DNA from: Vibrio thalassae
Lineage (GTDB): Bacteria > Pseudomonadota > Gammaproteobacteria > Enterobacterales > Vibrionaceae
Direction: 5' to 3'
Length of the DNA stretch: 64,000 nt
NCBI RefSeq assembly: GCF_900089835.1
Contig: NZ_OANU01000031.1
Span: forward strand, 1-64,000
Shown: piece by piece, positions 37,229 to 46,364 of the stretch
Position numbering within the stretch: position 1 is the first letter of the stretch
How the letters are laid out: each line of letters starts with the position of its first letter
Made by a program: the position numbers and the translations under genes
The notes under the pieces: model-generated
The model's database searches: none
What the model saw: only the letters and a program-made list of their open reading frames with translations
What the model was told of the DNA's origin: nothing

Positions 37229-38488
37229 TTATTTAGTTTGGTCTAAACCCAAACTTTGTCGGATAACCATCAGCTTAGCAGGATCTCCCTGCTCAGCGGC
37301 ATCTTGTAGCGCTTTTGTCGGCGCATGAATAAGCTTGTTTGTTAATTTATTACTCAGCTCTAGCAACACTTTTTCGGGGTCTCCCCCGGCGGCTAACGCT
37401 TGTAAACTTTTTGACAGTATATCTTGTCGGGTGTCGTTTGCGTGTTTTCGATATTGTCTGATGCTATCAACCGCTTGCAGTGAGCGCATCCATGTCATGA
37501 ATTGCGCGCTCTCTTCACTTACGATCGCTTCGGCTTGAATCGCTTCAACTTTACGCTGTTCGATATTGCTATCAACGATAGATTGCAAATCATCTACCGT
37601 GTACAGATACGCATCACTCAATTCTCCAACTTGTGATTCAATATCACGAGGAACAGCTATGTCGATAAGCAGCATAGGTTGATAACGGCGTTGTTTGATC
37701 GCTGTCTCTACCATTCCTTTACCGATAATCGGCAACGGACTTGCCGTAGAGCTAATGACAATATCTGCTTGCGGTAAAACATCGGGAATTTCATTGAGCG
37801 CGATAACTTGAGCGCCAAATTGTGAAGCTAAGATTTCTGCACGTTCTCTGGTTCGGTTAGCAACAATCATGTGCTTGCAACCATGGCCTTCGAGGTGTTT
37901 AGCGACCAATTCAATGGTTTCACCAGCACCGACTAAAAGTACGGTAGAATCGGCAATCGATTCAAAAATCTGTCTTGCTAAAGTACAAGCCGCATAAGCC
38001 ACTGACACGGCACTACCACCAATTTCGGTCTCAGTACGAACTCGCTTAGCAACCGAAAAGGTCTTTTGAAATAGCTTTTCAATGCCGCCTTCTACGGATT
38101 GATGCTCACGAGCATCACTGTACGCTTGTTTGACCTGACCAAGTATCTGTGGCTCACCAAGTACCAGTGAGTCCAAACCGCAAGACACACGCATTAGGTG
38201 CTTGATGGCTGCCTGTTCTTCATAGACATACAGCGATGGCTTGAGCTCTTCCGCAGGAACGTTATGGAAACGAATCAACCAATCAATCAGTTGAGATTTG
38301 TTGGAATCGCCCGTATCACAATAGATTTCAGTACGGTTGCACGTTGATAGAATCACAGAGCCATTCACTTTGGTATTTTCTCTTAGCTCATTCAGTGCCC
38401 TGTTGAGTTTCTCAGGTGGAAACGCCACCTTTTCTCTCAGATCCACTGACGCTGTATTGTGGTTAATACCAATAGCAAGCAATGACAT
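37229..38488 (-). CDS. hemA: Glutamyl-tRNA reductase HemA
   Basis: 419-aa first enzyme of the C5 heme pathway, reducing glutamyl-tRNA to glutamate-1-semialdehyde. The catalytic Cys50 lies in [11 protein letters not shown], and the NADPH domain has [16 protein letters not shown]. The C-terminal dimerisation helices are complete. First gene of the leftward cluster, divergent from lolB across a 172-bp region. Confidence 0.96.
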   Translation of the reverse strand: MSLLAIGINHNTASVDLREKVAFPPEKLNRALNELRENTKVNGSVILSTCNRTEIYCDTGDSNKSQLIDWLIRFHNVPAEELKPSLYVYEEQAAIKHLMRVSCGLDSLVLGEPQILGQVKQAYSDAREHQSVEGGIEKLFQKTFSVAKRVRTETEIGGSAVSVAYAACTLARQIFESIADSTVLLVGAGETIELVAKHLEGHGCKHMIVANRTRERAEILASQFGAQVIALNEIPDVLPQADIVISSTASPLPIIGKGMVETAIKQRRYQPMLLIDIAVPRDIESQVGELSDAYLYTVDDLQSIVDSNIEQRKVEAIQAEAIVSEESAQFMTWMRSLQAVDSIRQYRKHANDTRQDILSKSLQALAAGGDPEKVLLELSNKLTNKLIHAPTKALQDAAEQGDPAKLMVIRQSLGLDQTK

Positions 38489-38660
38489 GTAACGCGAATT
38501 CTCTGATACAGATTTGACAAATAGGCCAGAATTTTACTTGATGGCACCATTTATTGAAAGTCTCTTGCCAATATGTTTTCCTGAGTTTGTGGGATTGATG
38601 CTATAGTCTCTCAATATTGTATTGAATTTGCACAATAATCCATCATGTAAGTAGTTTCCT

Positions 38661-39281
38661 ATGTACAAACTTCAGCGACGTCTTTTTTGTTATCTTGCGG
38701 CATTATTTTTATTCGGTTGCAGTAGCCTACCTCCAGAGCCGAAGAGTGTTGAATGGCAGGCGCATAAAGCGCAGCTTGAATCTCTTACTCAATATACTGC
38801 CAACGGAAAACTGGGCTATATTTCCCCCGATCAGCGCCAAACTCTCAATTTTCATTGGACGCATTCCGAGAACTTCACTCAAGTCCGTCTGACCACTTTT
38901 CTCGGACAAACCGTGTTTAATCTTACTTCCACACCCAACGGTTCTTTTATTGAAACCTATGATGGGCAAACGTTGGCGGGTAAAGACGTTAACACGCTCA
39001 TTGAACAACTGACTGGACTCAATATTCCTATTGAGCAATTAAGTAATTGGCTCGTCGGTCTACCGACTAACGCCGATAAGTATCAGCTAAACCAGTTCAA
39101 TACCGTTGGAAGCTTGCAAAAACGTCTTGCCAATAAAGCCTGGAACCTTGATTACAATGAATACCGTAGCTTTACACTTGAAGACTCGGAACGTTCATTA
39201 CCAATGCCGACTCGTATGCAATTAGTGCAAAGTGACACCAAGCTCAACCTTGTCGTATCGAAATGGACAATAAAACAGTGA
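38661..39281 (+). CDS. lolB: Outer-membrane lipoprotein receptor LolB
   Basis: 206-aa lipoprotein that accepts lipoproteins from LolA and inserts them in the outer membrane. The signal peptide ends in the lipobox LFLFGCSS. Mature sequence has [20 protein letters not shown] and [15 protein letters not shown], characteristic of LolB. First gene of the lolB-ispE-prs group, divergent from hemA as in E. coli. Confidence 0.92.
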   Translation: MYKLQRRLFCYLAALFLFGCSSLPPEPKSVEWQAHKAQLESLTQYTANGKLGYISPDQRQTLNFHWTHSENFTQVRLTTFLGQTVFNLTSTPNGSFIETYDGQTLAGKDVNTLIEQLTGLNIPIEQLSNWLVGLPTNADKYQLNQFNTVGSLQKRLANKAWNLDYNEYRSFTLEDSERSLPMPTRMQLVQSDTKLNLVVSKWTIKQ

Positions 39282-39292
39282 CACAGCAAACA

Positions 39293-40165
39293 ATGATCGC
39301 CGAAACAACATCATGGCCTAGTCCGGCCAAGCTTAACCTATTTCTCTACATCACTGGTCGCCAAGAAAATGGCTATCACGAACTACAAACTTTATTTCAA
39401 TTCATCGATCTGTGTGATGAATTAACGATTACGGCCAATGCTAGCGGCCAAATCACCTTATCCCCAGATATCGAAGGTGTTGCCACGCAAGATAATTTGA
39501 TCTGGAAAGCCGCGACGGCACTGCAAAACCAAGCCAACTGTCCTTATGGGGCACATATTAAGGTCAACAAAATTCTTCCTATGGGCGGCGGTATAGGTGG
39601 TGGTTCTTCTAATGCAGCGACGGCATTAGTGGCATTGAATTTTCTCTGGCAAACCGAACTGACGTTTGACGAGCTGGCTGAGATTGGTTTGACATTGGGC
39701 GCCGACGTCCCTGTTTTTGTGCGCGGCTTTGCCGCTTTTGCACAAGGTGTAGGTGAGAAATTGTCTCAAGCCCACCCTAAAGAACAATACTACCTCGTTA
39801 TCAAACCAAAAGTGAGCATTGCTACTGTCGATATATTCACCCATCCAGAGTTAACCAGAAACACGCCAAAGCGAGCATTATCAACTCTTTTGGAGGCCCC
39901 CTACGTAAACGATTGCGAAAAAATTGTTCGAATGCTGTATCCAGAGGTTGATAAGCAACTTTCATGGCTGCTACAATACGCGCCGTCAAGATTGACGGGG
40001 ACTGGTTCTTGCGTTTTTTCTGAGTTTACCAACGAGAAAGAAGCGCACAAAGTCCTTGAAATGCTTCCTGACAATGTCTCGGCTTTTGTAGCAAAGGGAT
40101 GCAACCGCTCTCCTTTACTTGAGACTTTGGCTAAGTACGAATTAGCCCTATTACAATCTGTTTAA
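39293..40165 (+). CDS. ispE: 4-diphosphocytidyl-2-C-methyl-D-erythritol kinase IspE
   Basis: 290-aa GHMP kinase of the MEP isoprenoid pathway. The start [20 protein letters not shown] and the ATP loop [20 protein letters not shown] are diagnostic; the C-terminal [13 protein letters not shown] is also conserved. I take the ATG at 39293 because homologues begin within a few residues of WPSPAKLN; the frame is open ten codons upstream, overlapping lolB. The ribosome site is weak, consistent with translational coupling to lolB. Confidence 0.92.
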   Translation: MIAETTSWPSPAKLNLFLYITGRQENGYHELQTLFQFIDLCDELTITANASGQITLSPDIEGVATQDNLIWKAATALQNQANCPYGAHIKVNKILPMGGGIGGGSSNAATALVALNFLWQTELTFDELAEIGLTLGADVPVFVRGFAAFAQGVGEKLSQAHPKEQYYLVIKPKVSIATVDIFTHPELTRNTPKRALSTLLEAPYVNDCEKIVRMLYPEVDKQLSWLLQYAPSRLTGTGSCVFSEFTNEKEAHKVLEMLPDNVSAFVAKGCNRSPLLETLAKYELALLQSV

Positions 40166-40192
40166 ATTGGACGCAACCCTGAGGTTTCCACC

Positions 40193-41143
40193 GTGCCTGA
40201 TATGAAGCTATTTGCTGGTAACGCTACACCTGAACTAGCCCAACGTATTGCTGATCGTCTATACATCTCTCTAGGAGATGCTACTGTTGACCGTTTCTCT
40301 GATGGCGAAGTCGCTGTTCAAATCAATGAAAACGTTCGTGGTAGCGATGTATTCATCATTCAGTCAACATGTGCACCAACTAACGACAATCTAATGGAGT
40401 TAGTGGTAATGATTGATGCAATGCGCCGCGCTTCAGCAGGCCGTATTACTGCTGTTATTCCTTACTTTGGTTATGCTCGTCAAGACCGTCGTGTACGTTC
40501 TGCACGTGTGCCAATTACTGCAAAAGTTGTTGCAGACTTTCTGTCTAACGTTGGTGTTGACCGCGTTCTTACTATCGACCTACACGCAGAGCAGATTCAA
40601 GGCTTCTTCGATGTACCTGTAGATAACATCTTCGGTACTCCAGTACTTCTTGAAGATATGGCTGACCGTGGTCTAGAAGATCCTGTCGTTGTTTCTCCAG
40701 ACCTTGGTGGTGTTGTACGTGCTCGTGCGACAGCAAAAGCGCTTGGTGATATTGACATCGCTATCGTAGATAAGCGTCGTCCACGCGCTAACGTTTCTGA
40801 AGTAATGAACCTAATCGGCGACGTTGAAGGTCGTGACTGTGTTATCGTTGATGACATGATCGACACTGGCGGTACGCTATGTAAAGCAGCAGAAGCGCTT
40901 AAAGAGCGTGGTGCTAAGCGTGTATTCGCTTACGCGACTCACGCAGTATTCTCTGGTAACGCAGCGAAGAACATCAAAAACTCGGTTCTAGACCAAGTTA
41001 TCGTGACTGACTCAATTACGCTTTCTAAAGAAATGGCGGCAACAGGTAAAGTAACGCAACTTACTCTATCTAGCATGCTTGCAGAAGCGATTCGTCGCAT
41101 TAGCAACGAAGAGTCAATCTCAGCAATGTTTGCTAGCAAGTAA
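40193..41143 (+). CDS. prs: Ribose-phosphate pyrophosphokinase Prs
   Basis: 316-aa enzyme making PRPP from ribose 5-phosphate and ATP for nucleotide, His, Trp and NAD synthesis. Start [17 protein letters not shown] uses GTG with gagg upstream, the conserved start in this family. The PRPP loop [20 protein letters not shown] and flexible-loop [15 protein letters not shown] are intact. Codon use is strongly biased, as expected for a highly expressed gene. Confidence 0.96.
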   Translation: MPDMKLFAGNATPELAQRIADRLYISLGDATVDRFSDGEVAVQINENVRGSDVFIIQSTCAPTNDNLMELVVMIDAMRRASAGRITAVIPYFGYARQDRRVRSARVPITAKVVADFLSNVGVDRVLTIDLHAEQIQGFFDVPVDNIFGTPVLLEDMADRGLEDPVVVSPDLGGVVRARATAKALGDIDIAIVDKRRPRANVSEVMNLIGDVEGRDCVIVDDMIDTGGTLCKAAEALKERGAKRVFAYATHAVFSGNAAKNIKNSVLDQVIVTDSITLSKEMAATGKVTQLTLSSMLAEAIRRISNEESISAMFASK

Positions 41144-41160
41144 CATTCGCTTCTAATTTG

Positions 41161-41191
41161 AAAAACCACTTCCTTGCGAAGTGGTTTTTTT
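41161..41191 (+). terminator. Terminator of prs
   Basis: Hairpin aaaaaccact/agtggttttt with a seven-base T run, 17 bp after the stop. Confidence 0.85.
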
Positions 41192-41263
41192 GTCTTCGCG
41201 TTTTTTGTACAGATTTAGTGTGCTATCATACCGCGCTTTTGAGATTCAAGAGAGATCTTAACG

Positions 41264-41854
41264 TTGACTCAGCAGATAAAATTGCTTGTAGGCCTTGCTA
41301 ATCCTGGCCCTGAATATGTGAGAACTCGTCACAATGCAGGTGCATGGGTGGTTGAGGAGCTCGCTCGTATCCATAATATCACTCTGAAAAATGAACCTAA
41401 GTTCTTCGGTCTAACCGGAAGAATCTTAGTAAACGGCAGTGATTTGAGACTGTTAATACCAACCACATTCATGAACTTATCTGGAAAAGCCATTGCTGCT
41501 TTAGCTAAGTTCTATCAGATAAAGCCTGAAGAAATCATGGTCGCTCATGATGAGCTAGACTTACCTCCAGGTGTTGCCAAGTTTAAAAAAGGCGGTGGTC
41601 ATGGTGGTCATAATGGTCTCAAAGATACTATTAGCAAGCTGGGCAACAATAAAGAATTCTATCGTCTTCGGATTGGTATTGGCCATCCAGGACATAAAGA
41701 TAAAGTGGCAGGTTATGTACTCGGAAAAGCACCAGCAAAAGAACAAGAATGTCTTGATGCTGTTGTTGATGAATCGGTCCGTAGTTTAGACATCTTATTA
41801 AAAGATGGCCTGACAAAAGCACAAAATCGCTTACACACCTTCAAAGCTGAATAA
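41264..41854 (+). CDS. pth: Peptidyl-tRNA hydrolase Pth
   Basis: 196-aa enzyme releasing tRNA from prematurely dropped peptidyl-tRNA. The signature [19 protein letters not shown] contains the catalytic His (H23 here), and [20 protein letters not shown] follows. The start codon is TTG, preceded by an agagaga ribosome site; no ATG or GTG fits the homologous N-terminus. It precedes ychF by 10 bp, a conserved pair. Confidence 0.94.
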   Translation: MTQQIKLLVGLANPGPEYVRTRHNAGAWVVEELARIHNITLKNEPKFFGLTGRILVNGSDLRLLIPTTFMNLSGKAIAALAKFYQIKPEEIMVAHDELDLPPGVAKFKKGGGHGGHNGLKDTISKLGNNKEFYRLRIGIGHPGHKDKVAGYVLGKAPAKEQECLDAVVDESVRSLDILLKDGLTKAQNRLHTFKAE

Positions 41855-41864
41855 GGTTACAATC

Positions 41865-42956
41865 ATGGGTTTTAAATGTGGCATCGTTGGTCTACCTAAC
41901 GTTGGTAAATCAACTCTGTTTAACGCACTGACTAAAGCAGGCATCGAAGCGGCTAACTTCCCGTTTTGTACTATCGAGCCGAACACAGGCGTAGTACCTG
42001 TGCCAGATCTACGTCTAGATGCACTAGCGAAAATTGTTAATCCGCAGAAAATTTTACCGACAACGATGGAATTCGTGGACATTGCTGGTCTAGTTGCTGG
42101 TGCGTCAAGAGGTGAAGGCCTTGGTAACAAATTCCTAGCTAACATCCGTGAAACTGACGCGATCGGTCACGTAGTTCGTTGTTTTGAGAACGAAAACATT
42201 GTTCACGTAGCAGGTAAAGTATCGCCTATCGAAGACATCGAGGTAATTAACCTTGAACTGGCTCTAGCCGATCTAGACTCTTGCGAACGTGCTATTCAGC
42301 GTAACGCTAAAAAAGCCAAAGGTGGCGACAAAGACGCTAAATTTGAGCTAGCGGTACTTGAAAAACTGCTGCCAGTACTGACTGAAGGTGGTATGGCGCG
42401 CACTGTTGACCTAGCAAAAGAAGAATTGGCAGCGGTTGGCTACCTAAACTTCCTAACGCTAAAACCAACTATGTATATCGCGAATGTCAACGAAGATGGT
42501 TTCGAAGATAACCCTTATTTAGATGCGGTACGTGAGTATGCAGAGAAAGAGAATAACGTGGTTGTTGCCGTTTGTGCGGCCATCGAATCAGAACTTTCTG
42601 AGCTTGATGACGAAGATCGTGAAGAATTCCTGGCGGACATGGGCATTGAAGAACCTGGCCTAAACCGTGTAATTCGTTCTGGTTATGAGCTACTTACTCT
42701 GCAAACATACTTCACTGCAGGCGTAAAAGAGGTTCGTGCATGGACAATCCCTGTTGGCGCAACAGCACCTCAAGCAGCGGGTAAAATCCACACTGATTTC
42801 GAAAAAGGCTTTATCCGTGCAGAAGTTGTTGGTTATGATGACTTCATTCAATACAACGGTGAATCTGGTGCAAAAGATGCGGGTAAATGGCGTCTAGAAG
42901 GCAAAGAATACATTGTTAAAGATGGTGATGTAATTCACTTCCGCTTCAACGTCTAA
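41865..42956 (+). CDS. ychF: Ribosome-binding ATPase YchF
   Basis: 363-aa OLA1-type P-loop protein that binds ribosomes and hydrolyses ATP, linked to oxidative-stress control. The P loop [14 protein letters not shown], switch [20 protein letters not shown] and C-terminal TGS domain ([30 protein letters not shown]) are present. Full length and highly codon-biased. Last gene before the tRNA cluster. Confidence 0.96.
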   Translation: MGFKCGIVGLPNVGKSTLFNALTKAGIEAANFPFCTIEPNTGVVPVPDLRLDALAKIVNPQKILPTTMEFVDIAGLVAGASRGEGLGNKFLANIRETDAIGHVVRCFENENIVHVAGKVSPIEDIEVINLELALADLDSCERAIQRNAKKAKGGDKDAKFELAVLEKLLPVLTEGGMARTVDLAKEELAAVGYLNFLTLKPTMYIANVNEDGFEDNPYLDAVREYAEKENNVVVAVCAAIESELSELDDEDREEFLADMGIEEPGLNRVIRSGYELLTLQTYFTAGVKEVRAWTIPVGATAPQAAGKIHTDFEKGFIRAEVVGYDDFIQYNGESGAKDAGKWRLEGKEYIVKDGDVIHFRFNV

Positions 42957-42979
42957 GTGATCAAACACCTAAAGTGATT

Positions 42980-43007
42980 AAAAAGCCAGCAACCGCTGGC
43001 TTTTGTT
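42980..43007 (+). terminator. Terminator of ychF
   Basis: Hairpin aaaagccagc/gctggctttt, T-rich afterwards, 24 bp after the stop. Confidence 0.8.
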
Positions 43008-43165
43008 GTTTTATAAGGACTACCATTGCTCAGTTACTGTTAAAAAGCACGCCAACTTTGCCAATGAACAGTGACAATTGAACAGCAGATTTAGATCAGA
43101 AACAGAGCGGTTTGATTAAAAAAAGTTCGAACGGCACTTTTTCGCAAATTTCTTCGCAAAAAAAG

Positions 43166-43201
43166 TTGACGCATCAAATTCAACTACGCATAATGCGCCC
43201 C
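43166..43201 (+). promoter_or_regulatory. Strong stable-RNA promoter of the tRNA cluster
   Basis: ttgacg (43166-43171), a 17-bp spacer and cataat (43189-43194), followed by the GC-rich discriminator gcgcccc. A GC-rich discriminator is the hallmark of stringently controlled rRNA/tRNA promoters, so the whole cluster is probably repressed by ppGpp (inference). It lies about 50 bp upstream of the first tRNA. Confidence 0.7.
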
Positions 43202-43249
43202 GTTCTCAGCGATAAGGCAACTTTCAAAGAGAATCAACAAAATGGAAAT

Positions 43250-43326
43250 GGCTACGTAGCTCAGCTGGTTAGAGCACATCACTCATAATGATGGGGTCAC
43301 AGGTTCAAATCCCGTCGTAGCCACCA
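43250..43326 (+). tRNA. tRNA-Met (CAT), copy 1
   Basis: 77 nt with encoded CCA; acceptor ggctacg/cgtagcc; anticodon loop ctcataa. Elongator type (paired first base). Differs from the other two copies by a T-loop A (ttcaaat instead of ttcgaat). Confidence 0.96.
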
Positions 43327-43364
43327 TTTCCTAAATGCTCTTTTTAGAGTCTTTAGGAAATAAT

Positions 43365-43449
43365 GCGGAAGTGGCGGAATTGGTAGACGCACCAGATTTA
43401 GGTTCTGGCGCCGCAAGGTGTGAGAGTTCAAGTCTCTCCTTCCGCACCA
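43365..43449 (+). tRNA. tRNA-Leu (TAG), copy 1
   Basis: 85 nt with long variable arm and CCA; acceptor gcggaag/cttccgc; anticodon loop tttaggt. Confidence 0.97.
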
Positions 43450-43484
43450 TCTTTTAGTGTGATTGACACTTTAAACAATCCTGT

Positions 43485-43559
43485 TGGGCTATCGCCAAGC
43501 GGTAAGGCAGCGGCTTTTGATGCCGCCATTCCCTGGTTCAAATCCAGGTAGCCCAGCCA
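43485..43559 (+). tRNA. tRNA-Gln (TTG), copy 1
   Basis: 75 nt; acceptor tgggcta/tagccca; anticodon loop ttttgat. The T loop is ttcaaat, unlike ttcgaat in the other three copies. Confidence 0.96.
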
Positions 43560-43641
43560 CAATTTAAGTGATAACGTTTTTTTTAGAAAAACAGTTGGCA
43601 CTAGAGCGCAGTTTGTATTATATTCTCTCGCTCTCAAGAGT

Positions 43642-43718
43642 GGCTACGTAGCTCAGCTGGTTAGAGCACATCACTCATAATGATGGGGTCACAGGTTCGA
43701 ATCCCGTCGTAGCCACCA
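43642..43718 (+). tRNA. tRNA-Met (CAT), copy 2
   Basis: 77 nt, as copy 1 but with the standard ttcgaat T loop. Confidence 0.97.
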
Positions 43719-43801
43719 TTTATTTGAACTTGCAGGCTCGCCTTCAAGTACAACGTTAAGATAGAGTTTTACCAATTACTCTCTTAACTATAAGTTTTGT
43801 T

Positions 43802-43886
43802 GCGGAAGTGGCGGAATTGGTAGACGCACCAGATTTAGGTTCTGGCGCCGCAAGGTGTGAGAGTTCAAGTCTCTCCTTCCGCACCA
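43802..43886 (+). tRNA. tRNA-Leu (TAG), copy 2
   Basis: 85 nt, sequence identical to copy 1. Opens the first 328-bp Leu-Gln-relic unit (43802-44129). Confidence 0.97.
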
Positions 43887-43921
43887 TTTTTTAGTGTGAT
43901 TGACACTTTAAACAATCCTGT

Positions 43922-43996
43922 TGGGCTATCGCCAAGCGGTAAGGCAGCGGCTTTTGATGCCGCCATTCCCTGGTTCGAATCCAGGTAGCCCAGCCA
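43922..43996 (+). tRNA. tRNA-Gln (TTG), copy 2
   Basis: 75 nt with standard T loop and CCA. It follows the preceding Leu gene by 35 bp, a spacer (cttttagtgtgattgacact start) shared with the other Leu-Gln pairs. Confidence 0.97.
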
Positions 43997-44028
43997 TTAT
44001 TTAACGGTTCAATATTTGAGTGCAACGT

Positions 44029-44078
44029 TTTTGATGCCCCAACCATTGTCCCTGGTTCGGTTCAAAGTAACCCAACCA
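44029..44078 (+). pseudogene. tRNA-Gln 3'-half relic 1
   Basis: 50 bp resembling the anticodon-to-CCA half of tRNA-Gln (ttttgatgcc, ccctggttcgg, cccaacca) but without the 5' half and with broken T-stem pairing. Not a functional tRNA. Confidence 0.7.
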
Positions 44079-44129
44079 TTACAACGTCTAGTTGACTCAC
44101 CAATCGTCAGCTAAGACTACAGAATTGAT

Positions 44130-44214
44130 GCGGAAGTGGCGGAATTGGTAGACGCACCAGATTTAGGTTCTGGCGCCGCAAGGTGTGAGAGTTCAAGTCT
44201 CTCCTTCCGCACCA
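44130..44214 (+). tRNA. tRNA-Leu (TAG), copy 3
   Basis: 85 nt, identical to copy 1; the only copy directly followed by tRNA-Met rather than tRNA-Gln or the end of the cluster. Confidence 0.97.
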
Positions 44215-44255
44215 TTATTTCTCTTGAAATATAGAGCGAAGTGAAAACTTCAAAT

Positions 44256-44332
44256 GGCTACGTAGCTCAGCTGGTTAGAGCACATCACTCATAATGATGG
44301 GGTCACAGGTTCGAATCCCGTCGTAGCCACCA
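44256..44332 (+). tRNA. tRNA-Met (CAT), copy 3
   Basis: 77 nt, identical to copy 2. Confidence 0.97.
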
Positions 44333-44405
44333 TTGATTACAACGTTAAGATCGAGTTTTACCAATTACTCTCTTAACTATACTTTCTCTTAGAAATAAGA
44401 GCGTT

Positions 44406-44490
44406 GCGGAAGTGGCGGAATTGGTAGACGCACCAGATTTAGGTTCTGGCGCCGCAAGGTGTGAGAGTTCAAGTCTCTCCTTCCGCACCA
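44406..44490 (+). tRNA. tRNA-Leu (TAG), copy 4
   Basis: 85 nt, identical to copy 1; opens the second 328-bp unit (44406-44733). Confidence 0.97.
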
Positions 44491-44525
44491 TCTTTTAGTG
44501 TGATTGACACTTTAAACAATCCTGT

Positions 44526-44600
44526 TGGGCTATCGCCAAGCGGTAAGGCAGCGGCTTTTGATGCCGCCATTCCCTGGTTCGAATCCAGGTAGCCCAGCCA
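44526..44600 (+). tRNA. tRNA-Gln (TTG), copy 3
   Basis: 75 nt, identical to copy 2. Confidence 0.97.
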
Positions 44601-44632
44601 CTATTTGACGGTTCAATATTTGAGTGCAACGA

Positions 44633-44682
44633 TTTTGATGCTCCATCTATTGTCCCTGGTTCGGTTCAAAGTAACCTAGCCA
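44633..44682 (+). pseudogene. tRNA-Gln 3'-half relic 2
   Basis: 50 bp, same relic as at 44029 with a few substitutions (ttttgatgctccatctattg, then cctagcca). Confidence 0.7.
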
Positions 44683-44733
44683 TTACAACGTCTAGTTGAT
44701 TCACCAATCATCAGCTAAGACTACAGAATTGAT

Positions 44734-44818
44734 GCGGAAGTGGCGGAATTGGTAGACGCACCAGATTTAGGTTCTGGCGCCGCAAGGTGTGAGAGTTCAA
44801 GTCTCTCCTTCCGCACCA
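44734..44818 (+). tRNA. tRNA-Leu (TAG), copy 5
   Basis: 85 nt, identical to copy 1; opens the third 328-bp unit (44734-45061). Confidence 0.97.
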
Positions 44819-44853
44819 TCTTTTAGTGTGATTGACACATTAAACAATCCTGT

Positions 44854-44928
44854 TGGGCTATCGCCAAGCGGTAAGGCAGCGGCTTTTGATGCCGCCATTC
44901 CCTGGTTCGAATCCAGGTAGCCCAGCCA
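44854..44928 (+). tRNA. tRNA-Gln (TTG), copy 4
   Basis: 75 nt, identical to copy 2. Confidence 0.97.
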
Positions 44929-44960
44929 CAATTTAACGGTTCAATATTTGAGTGCAACGA

Positions 44961-45010
44961 TTTTGATGCTCCATCTATTGTCCCTGGTTCGGTTCAAAGT
45001 AACCTAGCCA
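44961..45010 (+). pseudogene. tRNA-Gln 3'-half relic 3
   Basis: 50 bp, identical to relic 2. Confidence 0.7.
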
Positions 45011-45061
45011 TTACAACGTCTAGTTGATTCACCAATCGTCGGCTAAGACTACAAAATTGAT

Positions 45062-45146
45062 GCGGAAGTGGCGGAATTGGTAGACGCACCAGATTTAGGT
45101 TCTGGCGCCGCAAGGTGTGAGAGTTCAAGTCTCTCCTTCCGCACCA
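45062..45146 (+). tRNA. tRNA-Leu (TAG), copy 6
   Basis: 85 nt, identical to copy 1; last gene of the cluster, 8 bp before the terminator. Confidence 0.97.
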
Positions 45147-45153
45147 TTATTAA

Positions 45154-45183
45154 GAAAGCCCGTCGTTTGACGGGCTTTTTTTC
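45154..45183 (+). terminator. Terminator of the tRNA cluster
   Basis: Hairpin aaagcccgtc/gacgggcttt with a seven-base T run. Confidence 0.9.
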
Positions 45184-45340
45184 TATCTATTCCTCTCTGA
45201 CAATTACGTTAGTTTGATCTTTGAAAGTTTCTTCAATATCGTTAATTTCTTCTATTGGCTCACAGAAAAGTATTTTGCTACTGTTCATTCTTGGTTAGGC
45301 AGGCAACCTTAGGTCAATACACTGATCTTCAAGGATATTT

Positions 45341-46363
45341 ATGACTTTCCAAGACTACTCCGTTGCTATTGGACAGTATTCCAAAGGCGATATTTTAGGA
45401 TTTAGGACGGCGCGATTTAGTACTTCTCAAAACCTGACGATATCTTCATCGATAACCAATACCTTTAATCCTTCCTACCTTCTGTGCACAGCCCAAGGAC
45501 ATTATCTCGTTTCCGAATGTTCTCAACAGGAAGGAGCGGCTCTTATCTTTGTGCCGACAAATAGTGAAGATCATCAAGTAAAATTGCTTGATGGTGATTA
45601 CCCGTGCCACCTTGCAATATCTCCGAATAGAGAATTATTAGGCGTCGCTCATTATGGAACAGGTAACTTCGAGCTCTTTGCACTGAAGGCACATGGTATT
45701 ATTGGTGAACGTATAGCTTTGCTGTCTAACCAAGGCTCTAGCGTTCACCCTGCTCGTCAGCAAGCCCCTCATGGGCACCAGTTACAGTTTATCCCCAATA
45801 GCCAACAGTTCGTCACGGTAGACTTAGGCATCGACACGTTGAGCTTTTATGAATATCACGAAAGTAATGCGGTGCTATCTCAGTGTTTGGTCATGCCGTT
45901 GGGAAGTGGTCCTCGACACGTAGCCTTCTCCCAAGATGGTAAGTTTGGTTATGTGTTGTGTGAGCTAGATGAATCACTGCACGTTATCAAGCGTAACGTT
46001 CAGGGGAGTTGGCAACTAATTTACTCCACTTCAGCGTTTCCTGAACATATTAACCATGAAGCGGCGGCGGCCGTTAAGCTTTCACCGAACAATCGCTTTG
46101 TCTATTTAACAAGTCGCGGAGAGTCTATCGTCTCTTGGTTTGAATTAAGTGACCCGGCTGCACCTGCTTATCAAGGCTTTGTCAGTTCAGGGGGAGAGTT
46201 CCCACGAGATTTGTGTTTTTCTCCAGACGGAAAGTATCTTATGACAGCAAACCAGCATTCAGACAATTTAGCTCTGTTCACCGTCGATGAGGCAACTGGG
46301 GCACCGACGCTAGAATCAGTCTCAGATTCTATCACCGCCCCAGTCTGTCTAGTCATTTATTAA
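45341..46363 (+). CDS. Lactonase-fold seven-bladed propeller protein (Pgl/YbhE-like)
   Basis: 340-aa cytoplasmic protein of the lactonase beta-propeller family, to which the 6-phosphogluconolactonase YbhE belongs. Blade motifs YPCHLAISPNRELLGVAHYG, APHGHQLQFIPNSQQFVTVD, GSGPRHVAFSQDGKFGYVLC and GEFPRDLCFSPDGKYLMTAN recur, with the catalytic-region His residues in PHGHQ and GPRH. The substrate is not certain: 6-phosphogluconolactone is plausible, other lactones possible. A single gene between the tRNA cluster and ubiF. Confidence 0.75.
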   Translation: MTFQDYSVAIGQYSKGDILGFRTARFSTSQNLTISSSITNTFNPSYLLCTAQGHYLVSECSQQEGAALIFVPTNSEDHQVKLLDGDYPCHLAISPNRELLGVAHYGTGNFELFALKAHGIIGERIALLSNQGSSVHPARQQAPHGHQLQFIPNSQQFVTVDLGIDTLSFYEYHESNAVLSQCLVMPLGSGPRHVAFSQDGKFGYVLCELDESLHVIKRNVQGSWQLIYSTSAFPEHINHEAAAAVKLSPNNRFVYLTSRGESIVSWFELSDPAAPAYQGFVSSGGEFPRDLCFSPDGKYLMTANQHSDNLALFTVDEATGAPTLESVSDSITAPVCLVIY

Positions 46364-46364
46364 G

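Noticed and set aside
43250-45146. Integrative element or prophage using the tRNA cluster as attachment site
   Set aside because: No integrase or phage gene lies beside it; the relics are explained by tandem duplication of tRNA units.
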